Of a stretch of 64,000 nucleotides of DNA, positions 17,418 to 26,305 are shown piece after piece. Made by a program: the position numbers and the translations under genes. A model generated the notes under the pieces. The model was given only the letters and a program-made list of their open reading frames with translations. It was not told where the DNA came from and made no database searches. This stretch comes from Streptomyces mobaraensis (GTDB taxonomy: Bacteria; Actinomycetota; Actinomycetes; Streptomycetales; Streptomycetaceae). Where the stretch lies: contig NZ_CP083590.1 of the NCBI RefSeq assembly GCF_020099395.1, forward strand, positions 620,001-684,000, given 5' to 3'. Within the stretch, counting starts at the first letter, position 1; every line of letters starts with the position of its first letter.

Positions 17418-18620
17418 ATGCGCACGCTGCGCACCCCGGTCGCGATCGTCGGCGCGGGCCCGGCCGGCCTCGTCCTTGCCCATCTGCTGCACCTCGACGG
17501 CGTGCGCTCGGTCGTCCTGGAGCGCCGCGACCGCCGGTACGTCGAGGGCCGGGTGCGGGCCGGGCTGCTGGAGCAGGGCACGGCGGATCTGCTGCGCGAC
17601 AGCGGCGTCGGGCGCCGGATGGACCGCGAGGGGCAGGTGCACGAGGGGTTCGAGCTCCGCTTCGACGGGGAGCGGCACCGGCTGTCCACCGCGGAGCTGT
17701 GCGGCCGGACGGTGACGATGTACGGGCAGCAGGAGGTGGTGAAGGACCTCATCCGGGCGCGTACGGAGGCGGGCGCGCCCCCGTACTTCGGCGTGGACGA
17801 CATCGTGCCGGGCGACCTCACCGGGGACACCGCCACCCTGCGGTGCACCCTCGACGGCGAAGCCACCGTCGTCCACGCCGACTTCGTCGCCGGCTGCGAC
17901 GGCTTCCACGGCGTGACCCGCCGCAGCCTCCCCGCCGGGCGGCTGGCCCGCTACGAGCGGACGTACCCGTTCGCGTGGCTGGGCGTCCTGGCCGCCGCGC
18001 CGCCGGCCGGCGAGGAACTGATCTACGCCGTCCACGACCGCGGTTTCGCCCTGCACAGCATGCGCTCCCCCACGGTCAGCCGGCTCTACCTCCAGGTGGC
18101 GCCCGACGAGGACCTGGCCCGGTGGCCGGACGACCGGATCCGGGCCGAGCTGCGCACCCGGCTCTGCCCGGCCGGCGAGCCGCTGCACGAGGGGCCGCTC
18201 AGCCGGCACGGCATCACGTCCATGCGCGGCTTCGTCGCCGAACCGATGCAGTACGGGCGGCTGTTCCTCGCCGGCGACGCCGCCCACATCGTCCCGCCGA
18301 CCGCCGCCAAGGGCCTCAACCTGGCGGTGGCGGACGCCGTCGTCCTCGCCCGGGCGCTGACCGCCTGGTACGGCCGGGGCGACCGTGAGCCGCTGGACGG
18401 GTACACGCGGACCTGTCTGGCCCACGTCTGGCAGGCCCAGGAGTTCTCGGCGTGGCTCACCCGGCTGTTCCACCCGCACCCGGGCGAGGACACGATGGAG
18501 GCGCGGCTGCGCCGGGCCCGGCTACGGCACCTGGTCGGTTCCCGCGCCGCCGCGACGGACTTCGCCGAGCACTACACGGGCCTGGCCCGCGGCCCGGCGG
18601 CGGGACGCGGGGGCGCTTGA
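17418..18620 (+). CDS. PobA-like 4-hydroxybenzoate 3-monooxygenase family hydroxylase
   Basis: The 400-residue FAD protein has GAGPAGL near the N-terminus, and GDAAHIVPPTAAKGLNLAVADA near residue 290. It follows PobA closely: RVRAGLLEQGT, GERHRLSTAELCGRTVTMYGQQEVVKDL and ELIYAVHDRGFALHSMRSPTVSRLY. From memory of the Pseudomonas enzyme, Tyr201, Ser212, Arg214, Tyr222 and Tyr385 contact the 4-hydroxybenzoate; the equivalents here are Tyr203, Ser214, Arg216, Tyr224 and Tyr386. The substrate should therefore be a benzoate with a 4-OH or 4-NH2 group, hydroxylated at C3. An AGGAAGG site precedes the ATG; the gene starts 31 bp after pabAB, so it is probably co-transcribed. 4-Aminobenzoate as substrate is inferred from context. 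Confidence 0.88.
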   Translation: MRTLRTPVAIVGAGPAGLVLAHLLHLDGVRSVVLERRDRRYVEGRVRAGLLEQGTADLLRDSGVGRRMDREGQVHEGFELRFDGERHRLSTAELCGRTVTMYGQQEVVKDLIRARTEAGAPPYFGVDDIVPGDLTGDTATLRCTLDGEATVVHADFVAGCDGFHGVTRRSLPAGRLARYERTYPFAWLGVLAAAPPAGEELIYAVHDRGFALHSMRSPTVSRLYLQVAPDEDLARWPDDRIRAELRTRLCPAGEPLHEGPLSRHGITSMRGFVAEPMQYGRLFLAGDAAHIVPPTAAKGLNLAVADAVVLARALTAWYGRGDREPLDGYTRTCLAHVWQAQEFSAWLTRLFHPHPGEDTMEARLRRARLRHLVGSRAAATDFAEHYTGLARGPAAGRGGA

Positions 18621-19163
18621 GGCCCGCCTGCACGTGACACTCCCCTGATGTGCTGCCGGTGGCCGATCACCCCACGGCCCGCCGACGCCTGGTGGACCCC
18701 ACCGGGGCACCGGCACCTGAGGTCCCCTGGCGGCGATCCGCCGGGGCCCGACGTTCTCTCGGGCACCTCACGCCCCACCGAACCACCGACGACGGGCCAC
18801 GGACGATGGACGATGGACGATGGACGGCGATCGTGCACCGGTGCCCGATCGTCCTGCGGCCCACGCACAACTGGTCGTCCCCACCGGGCCACCGGGCCAC
18901 CGGGCCACCCGGCCACCCGGCCACCCGGCCACCCGGCCACCCGGCCACCCGGCCACCCGGCCACCCGGCCACCCGGCCACCCGGCCACCCGGCCACCCGG
19001 CCACCCGGCCACCCGGTGCCCAACGTCCTCTGCGGCACCTCCGTCACCTGGCACCCCCCCCCGGCCCCACCAGCCCCCGGCCCCGCCGGCCCCGCTCCGA
19101 CGCGCCCCTCACTTCATCCGCCGATCACACCGCGCGTGCCGCCGTGTCGGTTACGCTCCTCCG
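18621..19163. other. Non-coding region with two tandem repeats
   Basis: No supported gene lies here, although frames remain open because the repeats lack stops. It contains three copies of a 7-bp unit GGACGAT at 18801-18821 and the 8-bp repeat array at 18881-19016. The 3' part (19020-19150) is C-rich and should hold the promoter of the TVP38 gene. Confidence 0.6.
18881..19016. repeat. 8-bp tandem repeat, 17 copies
   Basis: Three copies of CCACCGGG are followed by fourteen copies of CCACCCGG, head to tail without interruption (136 bp). The two variants differ by one base, and the block structure suggests slippage expansion. Translation gives GHPATRPP-type octapeptides in any frame, but there is no start signal. 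It lies between the pobA-like gene and the TVP38 gene. Confidence 0.95.
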
Positions 19164-19886
19164 GTGCACGATTCCGCCGCGCCCGCCCCCGGCCCCGCCG
19201 AGCGGCGCCTCGTGCGCGCCCTCGCCTCCCCCTGGTCCCGACTGTCCCTGCTGGTGCTGATCGTCGCCGGTGCGGTGGCCACCGTCCTGGCCTGTCATCC
19301 CGAACGGCTGCTGAGCGAGGGGCTCCCGGCGGGCATGCCGTACAGCCTGACGTTCGTCCTCTTCGCGGGTGCGTACGGGCTGTGTACCGCGGCGTTCGTC
19401 CCCCGGCCGGTGCTGAGCGTCGCGGCCGGCACCCTCTTCGGCACACAGGCCGGCGCGGTGGCGGCGCTGCTGGGGACGGTGCTCGGCTCGGCGGCCTCGT
19501 TCGGCCTCGCGCGGCTGCTCGGGCAGCGCGCGCTGCGCCCGCTGCTGCGCGCCCGCTGGCTGCGGTCGGCCGACCGGCAGCTCAGCCGGCACGGCTTCCG
19601 TTCGATGCTGGCGGTCCGCCTCTTCCCGGGGGTTCCCTTCGCCGCCGCGAACTACTGTGCGGCGGTCTCGCGTGTCGGCTGGGGGCCGTTCCTGCTGGCG
19701 ACCGCGCTGGGCAGCGCGCCGAGCACCACCGCGTACGTGATCGCCGGCAGCCATGCCGCGTCGCCCGGGTCCCCCGCGTTCGTCGCCGCCGTGGCGTTCA
19801 TCGCGATCACCGGCCTGGCGGCGGTCCTGGTGGCCTGGCGCCGCCGGGGCCGCGCGTTCGCGGCGGGCCGGCAGCGGCCCTCCTGA
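19164..19886 (+). CDS. TVP38/TMEM64 family membrane protein
   Basis: The 240-residue protein has about six hydrophobic segments and the TVP38 signature: FVPRPVLSVAAGTLFGTQAGAVAALLGTVLGSAASFGLARLLGQRALR, then the re-entrant-like RSMLAVRLFPGVPFAAANYCAAVSRVGWGPFLLATALG. The family is related to DedA and is linked to lipid scrambling. The GTG start at 19164 is chosen because everything upstream is repeat DNA. No clear ribosome-binding site is present, so translation may be leaderless. A second protein of the same superfamily (DedA) lies at 6250-6912. Confidence 0.82.
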   Translation: MHDSAAPAPGPAERRLVRALASPWSRLSLLVLIVAGAVATVLACHPERLLSEGLPAGMPYSLTFVLFAGAYGLCTAAFVPRPVLSVAAGTLFGTQAGAVAALLGTVLGSAASFGLARLLGQRALRPLLRARWLRSADRQLSRHGFRSMLAVRLFPGVPFAAANYCAAVSRVGWGPFLLATALGSAPSTTAYVIAGSHAASPGSPAFVAAVAFIAITGLAAVLVAWRRRGRAFAAGRQRPS

Positions 19887-19907
19887 CAGCCTCCCGGGCG
19901 GCTTCCG

Positions 19908-20066
19908 TCAACGGCCGCCCGGCTCCTCGCCGGCCCCCTCGTCCTCATCGTCGTCCCGTTCGCCCTCCGCCTGGGACGGCGTGGTGTGCGGCGTGACGGG
20001 GTGCACCTGCTCCGCGGGCTCGTCGTCCCGCTCCCCCTCGGCCTGCGACGGTGTGGTGTCGCTCAT
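19908..20066 (-). CDS. Small acidic protein with internal duplication (52 aa)
   Basis: The frame reads MSDTTPSQAEGERDDEPAEQ and continues VHPVTPHTTPSQAEGERDDD, ending in an acidic Glu/Asp/Gly tail. The 12-residue unit TTPSQAEGERDD occurs twice (residues 4-15 and 28-39). GGAAGGGG lies about 7 nt upstream of the ATG, which strongly supports translation. It is predicted to be disordered. It follows the 137-residue protein gene in the same direction. I do not recognise a family. Confidence 0.65.
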   Translation of the reverse strand: MSDTTPSQAEGERDDEPAEQVHPVTPHTTPSQAEGERDDDEDEGAGEEPGGR

Positions 20067-20164
20067 GCTGCTGCCCCTTCCGCGGCGCTCTGCGTGGACC
20101 ACCCGAGTACCCGGGCCGCCGGGCGGCATGCCGGCCGGGGTCGGTCGGCCGCCGGTGGGCCACT

Positions 20165-20183
20165 GGCCGACCACTGGTCGGCC
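20165..20183. promoter_or_regulatory. Palindrome after the DUF1490-like gene
   Basis: GGCCGACCACTGGTCGGCC has perfect 9-bp arms around a single C. It lies just past the stop of the leftward 137-residue protein gene and about 100 bp upstream of the 52-residue protein start. It could be a terminator stem or a protein-binding site. Part of a 14-bp direct repeat (GGTCGGCCGCCGGT) overlaps it. Confidence 0.4.
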
Positions 20184-20188
20184 GCCGG

Positions 20189-20602
20189 TCAGCCGCTGTC
20201 GACGGCCCGGCGCGGCGGCGGCCTGAGGTCGCCGCCCTTGCGGAGGACGGCGTAACCGATGCCGATCCCGGCGGCCACCGGCCATTCCAGGACGCCCGCC
20301 ACGCCCAGGGCGCCCACGCCGAGGTAGAGGGGCAGTCCGCCCTTGGCCGGGAGGATCCGCTGCGCCGCGGTGATCGGCAGTTTGACGGCCTCCACGGCGA
20401 CCCCGGCGATGGTGTCGACCGGGATGGTGACGGTGACCGTCCGCCCGCCGTCCCGGTGGACGACGCCCGCGGTGGGCCGACGCTCTTCCGCGCCCTCCTC
20501 GGGGCGGTGGTCCGACGGCTGCTCGTGGGCGGCCCCGCGGTGTTCGGCGGTGGGCCGCTGCCGGGTGGAGTGCTTGTGGGCGTGCTTGGTGTGGTGGCTC
20601 AC
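20189..20602 (-). CDS. DUF1490-like small protein next to a P-type ATPase
   Basis: The 137-residue protein begins with a His/Lys-rich tail (VSHHTKHAHKHSTRQRPTAEH), a possible metal-binding or nucleic-acid-binding segment. The C-terminal half reads VTVTIPVDTIAGVAVEAVKLPITAAQ, GLPLYLGVGALGVAGVLEWPVAAGIGIGYAVLRKGG, with one or two hydrophobic helices. The arrangement resembles mycobacterial DUF1490 proteins encoded next to metal-transporting Ctp ATPases. GGAGGG lies about 6 nt upstream of the GTG at 20602. It is divergent from the giant P-type ATPase, with 56 bp between starts, so shared control is likely. Confidence 0.65.
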   Translation of the reverse strand: MSHHTKHAHKHSTRQRPTAEHRGAAHEQPSDHRPEEGAEERRPTAGVVHRDGGRTVTVTIPVDTIAGVAVEAVKLPITAAQRILPAKGGLPLYLGVGALGVAGVLEWPVAAGIGIGYAVLRKGGDLRPPPRRAVDSG

Positions 20603-20658
20603 GGGCGTCCCTCCAATGGCCCCGCCGGAAATACCGGCATTCATGCACTTTTCTCATT

Positions 20659-23600
20659 ATGTTCATTTTCGGTGTGCGCGCCTCCCGTCTCCCGGTCGGC
20701 GGGCGCGGCCCCGAGAAGCCCAAGAACGTGCGGGAGGTGCCGGTGGGGTCGTGGAGCGCGCTGGTGCCCGCCCTCGTCGGCGCGGCCCTGCGGGACGGCC
20801 CGGTCCGGGCGTGGGACACCGCGGCCGGCGCCCTCGACTGGGGACGGCGGACGGCCGGTGAAGCGCTCTCCTCGCTGACCACCGCCGTGGCCTCCGGCCT
20901 CGCCGAGGCCGGCGCCGCGCTCGCGGAGGGCGGCCGGGACCGCACCCGGCGCCGGATGTGGACCAGCGGCGGCCGGACGCATCTGGAGGTACGGGGCCTG
21001 GGCCGCGGGGAGCGGCACGACCGGCTCGCCGCCGCGCTGTGCGAGGCGCTGCACCGCCTGGAGGGGGTCAACTGGGCCGAGGTCAACGCCGTCCTGGGAC
21101 ACCTGGTGATCGACGCCGACGAGGACCGCTTCGACCCGGCGGACGCGCTGGAGCTGGTGGAGCGGCTCGAAGACGAGCACGCGGAGCACCTCGGCGCCGG
21201 GCCCTTCGACGCCGACGGTCCCCGCCCGCCGTTCGACACCGTGCCCGCCACACTGGCGAAGGTGGCGCTCGCCGCCGACTGCGTGGGGCTGGTGTGCGCG
21301 ACCGCCCGCCGGCTGTCCCCGCTCCCTGCCCTGCCGCCCGCCCTGCGGCTGCCCGCCGTGCTGGCCGAGACGCAGCCGCGACTGCGCCGCCTGCTGGAGG
21401 ACCGGCTCGGCCGCGAACACGCCGACGTGCTGCTCGCCGCCTCGAACGCGGCGACGCACGCGCTGACCCGCGGGGCCGGCCCGCTGGCCCTGGACCTGGT
21501 GCACCGGGTCTGGCAGCTCGCCGAGATCCGGGCCAGGCAGGACGTCTGGGCCCTGCGCGAGCCCGAACTGGTGGGCGGCGGCGCGGACCTGCCCCGGCGG
21601 GCGCCCGAACGGGCCGGCCGGCCGGTGCCGTTGCCGGACGGCCCGGTCGAGTCCTGCGGCCGGCGCACGGCGCTGACCGCCCTGGCCGGCGCCGGCGGGC
21701 TGCTCGCCTGGACCCGCGACCCGGAGCGGGCCGCCCGGACCGTCGTGGCCACCGCGCCCAAGGCCGCCGAGGCCGGCCGCGAGGCGTTCGCCGCCCGGCT
21801 GGGCCGCGATCTGGCCCGGGCGGGCGCGCTGCCCCTGGACCCCGGCGCGCTGCGCCGCCTGGACCGGGTCACGACGGTGCTGTTCGACGCGCCGGTGCTG
21901 TGCGCCCCTCGGCCCCGGCTGCTGTCGGCGGTCGCCACCGGGGAACTCGACGAGGCGGCCCTGTGGAGCGTCGCCCACCGCGTCCTGGCCCGGTTCGCCG
22001 TCGGCGAGCTGTCCGGGCCCGGCCCCTGGACGGCCGGCGACTGGCGGCTGGCGCGCGCCCGCGACGCCCCGCTGGGCCGGCCGGACGCCGCCGGCGGCCT
22101 GACCCTGGACCTATGGGGCCCGGACGGGACACGGGCGGGCCGGATCCTGGTCGGCTGCGCCCTGGACCCGCTGGCCGACGCCCTCCTCGCCGTCGCCCGC
22201 GGCCCCACCCGCCGGGTCCTGCTCACCGAACACGCCAGCGCCGCCGAGCTGCTGCCGCGCGCCCACCGCACGGTGCCCGCCGGGGTCCCGTTGTGCGATG
22301 AGGTGCGGCGGCTCCAGCGCGACGGGGAGGTGGTGCTGCTCGTCGCCCAGGGCGACGCCGCCGCGGACCGGGCCCTGGCCGCCGCCGACGTGGCCGTCAC
22401 CGCGCCGCCGCGCCCCGGTGCCCCCGGCCGGCCGTGCTGGTCCGCCGACCTCGTCTGCGGCCCGGGGACGGCGCTGGTGTGGCGGACCCTCGCGGCGTTG
22501 GAACCCGCCCGCGAGGTCAGCGCCGCCTCCGCCCGGCTCTCCCTGGGCGGGTCCCTGCTCGGAGCGCTGATCGCCACCGGCGGGGCGCGGAGCGGGCGGG
22601 CCGGCCTCGCCACCTCGCCGGTGCACGGCGCCGCCCTGCTGGCCATGGCGGGCGGGATGCTGGCCGCCCGCCGGGTGGCCGGACGGCCGCTGCCGCCCGG
22701 GCGCGTCCGGGGGACCTGGCACGCGCTCGGGGCCTGGGAGACGCTGTCCCTGCTGCGGGCGTCCGCCGGTCCCGAGAGCCGCGACGGCCCCGAACAGCCG
22801 GCTCCGCCGCGTACCGCCCGGCGGCCCGCGCCGCTCGCGGCCGCCGTCCGGGGGCCCGGCCGGCTGCTGGGCGCGGTCCGGGAGGAGCTGCGCGACCCGC
22901 TGACCCCCGTCCTCACCCTCGGCGCCGCCGCCTCCGTCGCCGTCGGCTCCACCGTCGACTCCGCGCTCGTCGGCGGGGTGATGACCGGCAACGCCCTGAT
23001 CAGCGGGGTGCAGCGGCTGCGCGCCGAACGGGCGCTGAGCGGGCTGCTGCTCGCCGAACGCCCCGTCGCCCGCCGACTGAACTGGTCCCCCGCGCCGGAC
23101 GGGCTCCTCCTCTCCCTGGCCGCCGCGCCCGTCCGGACCGTGCCGGCCGACGAACTGCGCCCCGGGGACGTCGTCGCGCTGGGCCCGACCGACGTGGTCC
23201 CCGCGGACGCCCGGCTGCTGGCCGCCGAGCGGCTGGAACTCGACGAGTCCCCGCTCACCGGCGAGTCCGCGCCCGTCCCCAAGGGCACCCGGGCCACGCC
23301 CGGCGCCGACCTCGCCGACCGGTCCTGCATGGTCTACCAGGGCTGCACCGTGCTGGCCGGGTCCGGATACGCGGTGGTGACGGCCACCGGCGCGCAGACG
23401 GAGGCCGGCCGGGCCGCCGACCTCGTCGGCGAGGCCACCGCCGCGCCCGGCATCGAGGCCCACCTCGCGGCCCTGACCCGGGCCGCGCTGCCCGCCGTCG
23501 GCCTCGGCGGCGGCGCGGTGACGCTCCTCGGGCTGGTGCGCGGCGTGCCGCTGCGGCAGGCGGTCGCCTCCGGCGTCGCCATCGCGGTGGCCGCCGTCCC

Positions 23601-26220
23601 GGAGGGGCTGCCGCTCGTCGCGACCGTCGCCCAGTCGGCCGCCGCCCGGCGGCTGTCGCGGCACGGCGTCCTCACCCGCTCGGCGCGGGCCCTGGAGGCG
23701 CTGGGACGCGTGGACACGGTCTGCTTCGACAAGACCGGCACCCTCACCCGCGGCCGGCTGTCCGTCACCCGCGTGGCCCTCCCGGGCCAGGACCCGCCGC
23801 CCCTCGACAGCCCGGCCGCCCGCCGCCTCCTGCGGACGGCGGCCCGCGCCTGCCCACCGCCCGTACCCGACCGTCCACCGCCCCACGCCACCGACCGAGC
23901 CGTCCTGGACGCCGCCGCCGCACACGCCTCCCCGGACCCCGCCTGGCACCTGACCGCCGAACTCCCCTTCGAAACCGCCCGCGGCTACTCCGCTTCCCTC
24001 GGCACAGACGCCGGCACCCCCCTCCTCGCCGTCAAGGGCGCCCCGGAGACGGTGCTCGCCCGCTGCACGGCGGTGACGACCGGCGACGGCACCACGGCCC
24101 CGCTCGACGCGGCACGGCTGCGGGCCGCCCAGGAGTCGGTGCAGGAACTCGCCCGGGACGGGCTGCGGGTACTCGCCGTCGCGGAGGCCCGGCCGACGGA
24201 CGCCGGAGGAGGCGTGGGGGGCCGGGCTCCGTCGGCCGCGCCGGATGCCGGGACACGGCCCGCCGGCTCCCGTACGCCCGAAGAGCCCCGGTCCCCCGCC
24301 ACGGCCCTGGACAGCCGGCGGGCCCCCGAGGCCGCCGGCGGCGCGGCTCGCCTCGCCGACACCACCACGGGCGGGGAGGGCCGGCTTGCCGCCGCGGGCG
24401 AGAGGGGCCGGACTGCCGTCACGGGCGAGGAGAGCGGGACCACCGCCGCGAGTGAGGAGGGCGGGACCGCCGCCGCAGGTGAGGAGAGCCGGACCACCGC
24501 CGCGGGCGAGGAGAGCCGGGCCGCCACCGCCCGAGCCGACGGCGAGGCCCCGCCGAGCGGAAACCAACCCGCGATCAAGGGCACGGAGAACGAGCGCCGG
24601 CCGGCCGTCGCCGACCCCGGCGGTCGGTCCGCCACCACCGGCGCGGACGGGGGGACTCGGCCCGCCTCCGCCCCCTGCGGTGAAGCCCGGCCGGCCGCCG
24701 CGGCCACGGCCCGGGTGAGCCGGGCCGCCGGCTCCGTCGCGAGCGGTGGGTCCGGAAGCGCCGGCACCGCCCCGGACGGCGACGCCCGGGCCGCCGCCAC
24801 CGGCCCACGGGACGCGGCCACACCCGGCGGTACCGGAGACGGCGGTACTGGTGACGGCGGTACCGGTGACGGCGGTACCGGTGACGGCGGTACCGGTGCC
24901 GGAGACGGATGTGCCGGGCCCGAACTCCCGGAGCTCGTCCGGGATCTGACGCTGCTCGGTTTCCTGGCGCTCGCCGACACGCCGCGTCCCGGCGCCGCCG
25001 AGACCGTCCGGCGGCTTACGGAGGCCGGTACGCGCGTCGTCATGATCACCGGTGATCATCCGGCCACGGCCGCCGCCGTGGCCCGCGAACTCGGCGTGCC
25101 CGCCGGGGACGTGGTCACCGGCCACCAGCTCGACACCCTCCCCGAGCCCGAGCGCACGGCCCGCGTCGTCGGGGCCACCGTGTTCGCCCGTGTCTCGCCC
25201 GAGCAGAAGGCGGGCATCGTGCACGCCCTGCGGTCCGCCGGCCGCGTGGTCGCCATGACCGGGGACGGGATCAACGACGCCGCCGCGATCCGGCTCGCGG
25301 ACGTGGGCATCGGCCTGTCCGCGCACGGGTCGACGTCCGCCCGGGCCGCCGCGGACCTCGTCCTCGCCGAACCCGATCCGCGCCGCATCGTGACGGCCCT
25401 GCTGGAGGGCCGGGCGCTCTGGCGGAGCGTCCGGGACGCGGTCGCCGTGCTGGTCGGCGGCAACGCGGGCGAGGTCGCGTTCACCGTGCTGGGCACCGCC
25501 GTCTCGGGCCGGGCGCCTCTGGGCACCCGGCAGTTCCTGCTGGTCAACCTGCTCACGGACATGCTGCCCGCCCTGGCCATCGCGGTCGCCCGCACGGGCG
25601 CGGCGGAGGACGACGAGCCGGCCGCCGGACCGGTGCCCGCGCCGCTGGGCCGCGACCTGGCGCGCGCCCTGGCCGTCCGGGGCGCGGCCACCGCGCTCGG
25701 CGCGGCCGCGGCGTGGCAGTGCGGGCGCGCCACCGGCCGGGCCGGGCGTGCGGGCACCATGGGGCTCGCCGCCCTCGTCCTGACCCAGCTCGGCCAGACC
25801 CTGACGACGGACTGGCGCAGCCCGCTCGTCCTCACCACCGCCGGGCTGTCCACGCTGGCCCTGGTCGGCGTGGTGCAGACCCCGGGCGTCAGCCACTTCT
25901 TCGGCTGCTCCCCGCTGGGCCCGGTGGCCTGGGGCACGGTGCTCGGCACCTCGGCGGCCGCGACCCTCGCCGCCGCGCTCGCGCCGCGGGTGCTCGGCGG
26001 GGACGGCACCCCTCCCGTGCGGCCGCTCTCCGGCCACCGGCCGCCCCCCGACCGGCCGCCCCCCGACCGGGCGTCATCGAACCGGACGTCCCCCGACAGG
26101 GCGTCGTCGGACCGGATGTCATCGGGCCGGGCGCGGTCCGGTCCCGGCCGGCCTTCGCCCGACGTCGCGCCCCACGCCGCAGCGGCTTCCGGCCCGGCGC
26201 CCTCCGATCCGTCGGCTTGA
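20659..26220 (+). CDS. Giant CtpI-like cation-translocating P-type ATPase with low-complexity insertion
   Basis: At 1853 residues this is far longer than a usual P-type ATPase. A ~750-residue N-terminal region with an HMA-like fold (LEVRGLGRGE...VNWAEVNAVLGHLVIDA) and a second degenerate cation-ATPase-like segment precedes a complete core: TGES 867-870, PEGLPLV in M4, DKTGTLT with Asp1024, TGDHPAT, GDGIND 1535-1540 and NLLTDMLPALAIA in M6. PEGL and NLLTD are P2-type (PacL-like) features; overall layout matches mycobacterial CtpI. Between the nucleotide domain and the hinge, residues about 1178-1418 are Ala/Gly/Thr/Glu-rich repeats (GEESRTTAA, GDGGT). The C-terminus is a Pro/Asp/Arg-rich tail. 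A GTG at 20743, preceded by GGAGG, is an alternative start. The ion is unknown. Confidence 0.85.
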   Translation: MFIFGVRASRLPVGGRGPEKPKNVREVPVGSWSALVPALVGAALRDGPVRAWDTAAGALDWGRRTAGEALSSLTTAVASGLAEAGAALAEGGRDRTRRRMWTSGGRTHLEVRGLGRGERHDRLAAALCEALHRLEGVNWAEVNAVLGHLVIDADEDRFDPADALELVERLEDEHAEHLGAGPFDADGPRPPFDTVPATLAKVALAADCVGLVCATARRLSPLPALPPALRLPAVLAETQPRLRRLLEDRLGREHADVLLAASNAATHALTRGAGPLALDLVHRVWQLAEIRARQDVWALREPELVGGGADLPRRAPERAGRPVPLPDGPVESCGRRTALTALAGAGGLLAWTRDPERAARTVVATAPKAAEAGREAFAARLGRDLARAGALPLDPGALRRLDRVTTVLFDAPVLCAPRPRLLSAVATGELDEAALWSVAHRVLARFAVGELSGPGPWTAGDWRLARARDAPLGRPDAAGGLTLDLWGPDGTRAGRILVGCALDPLADALLAVARGPTRRVLLTEHASAAELLPRAHRTVPAGVPLCDEVRRLQRDGEVVLLVAQGDAAADRALAAADVAVTAPPRPGAPGRPCWSADLVCGPGTALVWRTLAALEPAREVSAASARLSLGGSLLGALIATGGARSGRAGLATSPVHGAALLAMAGGMLAARRVAGRPLPPGRVRGTWHALGAWETLSLLRASAGPESRDGPEQPAPPRTARRPAPLAAAVRGPGRLLGAVREELRDPLTPVLTLGAAASVAVGSTVDSALVGGVMTGNALISGVQRLRAERALSGLLLAERPVARRLNWSPAPDGLLLSLAAAPVRTVPADELRPGDVVALGPTDVVPADARLLAAERLELDESPLTGESAPVPKGTRATPGADLADRSCMVYQGCTVLAGSGYAVVTATGAQTEAGRAADLVGEATAAPGIEAHLAALTRAALPAVGLGGGAVTLLGLVRGVPLRQAVASGVAIAVAAVPEGLPLVATVAQSAAARRLSRHGVLTRSARALEALGRVDTVCFDKTGTLTRGRLSVTRVALPGQDPPPLDSPAARRLLRTAARACPPPVPDRPPPHATDRAVLDAAAAHASPDPAWHLTAELPFETARGYSASLGTDAGTPLLAVKGAPETVLARCTAVTTGDGTTAPLDAARLRAAQESVQELARDGLRVLAVAEARPTDAGGGVGGRAPSAAPDAGTRPAGSRTPEEPRSPATALDSRRAPEAAGGAARLADTTTGGEGRLAAAGERGRTAVTGEESGTTAASEEGGTAAAGEESRTTAAGEESRAATARADGEAPPSGNQPAIKGTENERRPAVADPGGRSATTGADGGTRPASAPCGEARPAAAATARVSRAAGSVASGGSGSAGTAPDGDARAAATGPRDAATPGGTGDGGTGDGGTGDGGTGDGGTGAGDGCAGPELPELVRDLTLLGFLALADTPRPGAAETVRRLTEAGTRVVMITGDHPATAAAVARELGVPAGDVVTGHQLDTLPEPERTARVVGATVFARVSPEQKAGIVHALRSAGRVVAMTGDGINDAAAIRLADVGIGLSAHGSTSARAAADLVLAEPDPRRIVTALLEGRALWRSVRDAVAVLVGGNAGEVAFTVLGTAVSGRAPLGTRQFLLVNLLTDMLPALAIAVARTGAAEDDEPAAGPVPAPLGRDLARALAVRGAATALGAAAAWQCGRATGRAGRAGTMGLAALVLTQLGQTLTTDWRSPLVLTTAGLSTLALVGVVQTPGVSHFFGCSPLGPVAWGTVLGTSAAATLAAALAPRVLGGDGTPPVRPLSGHRPPPDRPPPDRASSNRTSPDRASSDRMSSGRARSGPGRPSPDVAPHAAAASGPAPSDPSA

Positions 26221-26265
26221 CGGCCGGACGGTTGGTACCGGGCCGAAGAAAGAGCTACTAGCGGA

Positions 26266-26305
26266 GATAGTCTTCATGGAGATAATCTCTGCACAGACAA
26301 TCTTC
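26266..26305. promoter_or_regulatory. Three phased 10-bp repeats upstream of the SRPBCC-MarR operon
   Basis: GATAGTCTTC (26266), GATAATCTCT (26281) and GACAATCTTC (26296) recur at an exact 15-bp spacing in an unusually AT-rich stretch. GAGATAATCTC (26279-26289) is itself palindromic. The last copy ends 18 bp before the SRPBCC start codon. This is a good candidate operator for the MarR protein encoded by the second gene. Confidence 0.6.

Noticed and set aside
18881..19016. CRISPR array
   Set aside because: The repeats are 8 bp and contiguous with no spacers, and no cas genes are nearby.
18648..19163. N-terminal extension of the TVP38 protein through the tandem repeat
   Set aside because: It would encode GHPATRPP repeats with no start signal; family similarity begins only after 19164.
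19908..23330. A 1140-codon minus-strand frame and other long frames opposite the P-type ATPase (e.g. 22111-26037)
   Set aside because: They are antisense shadows of the ATPase gene with Ser/Arg- or Gly/Arg-rich content; only the last 52 codons (19908-20066) look real.
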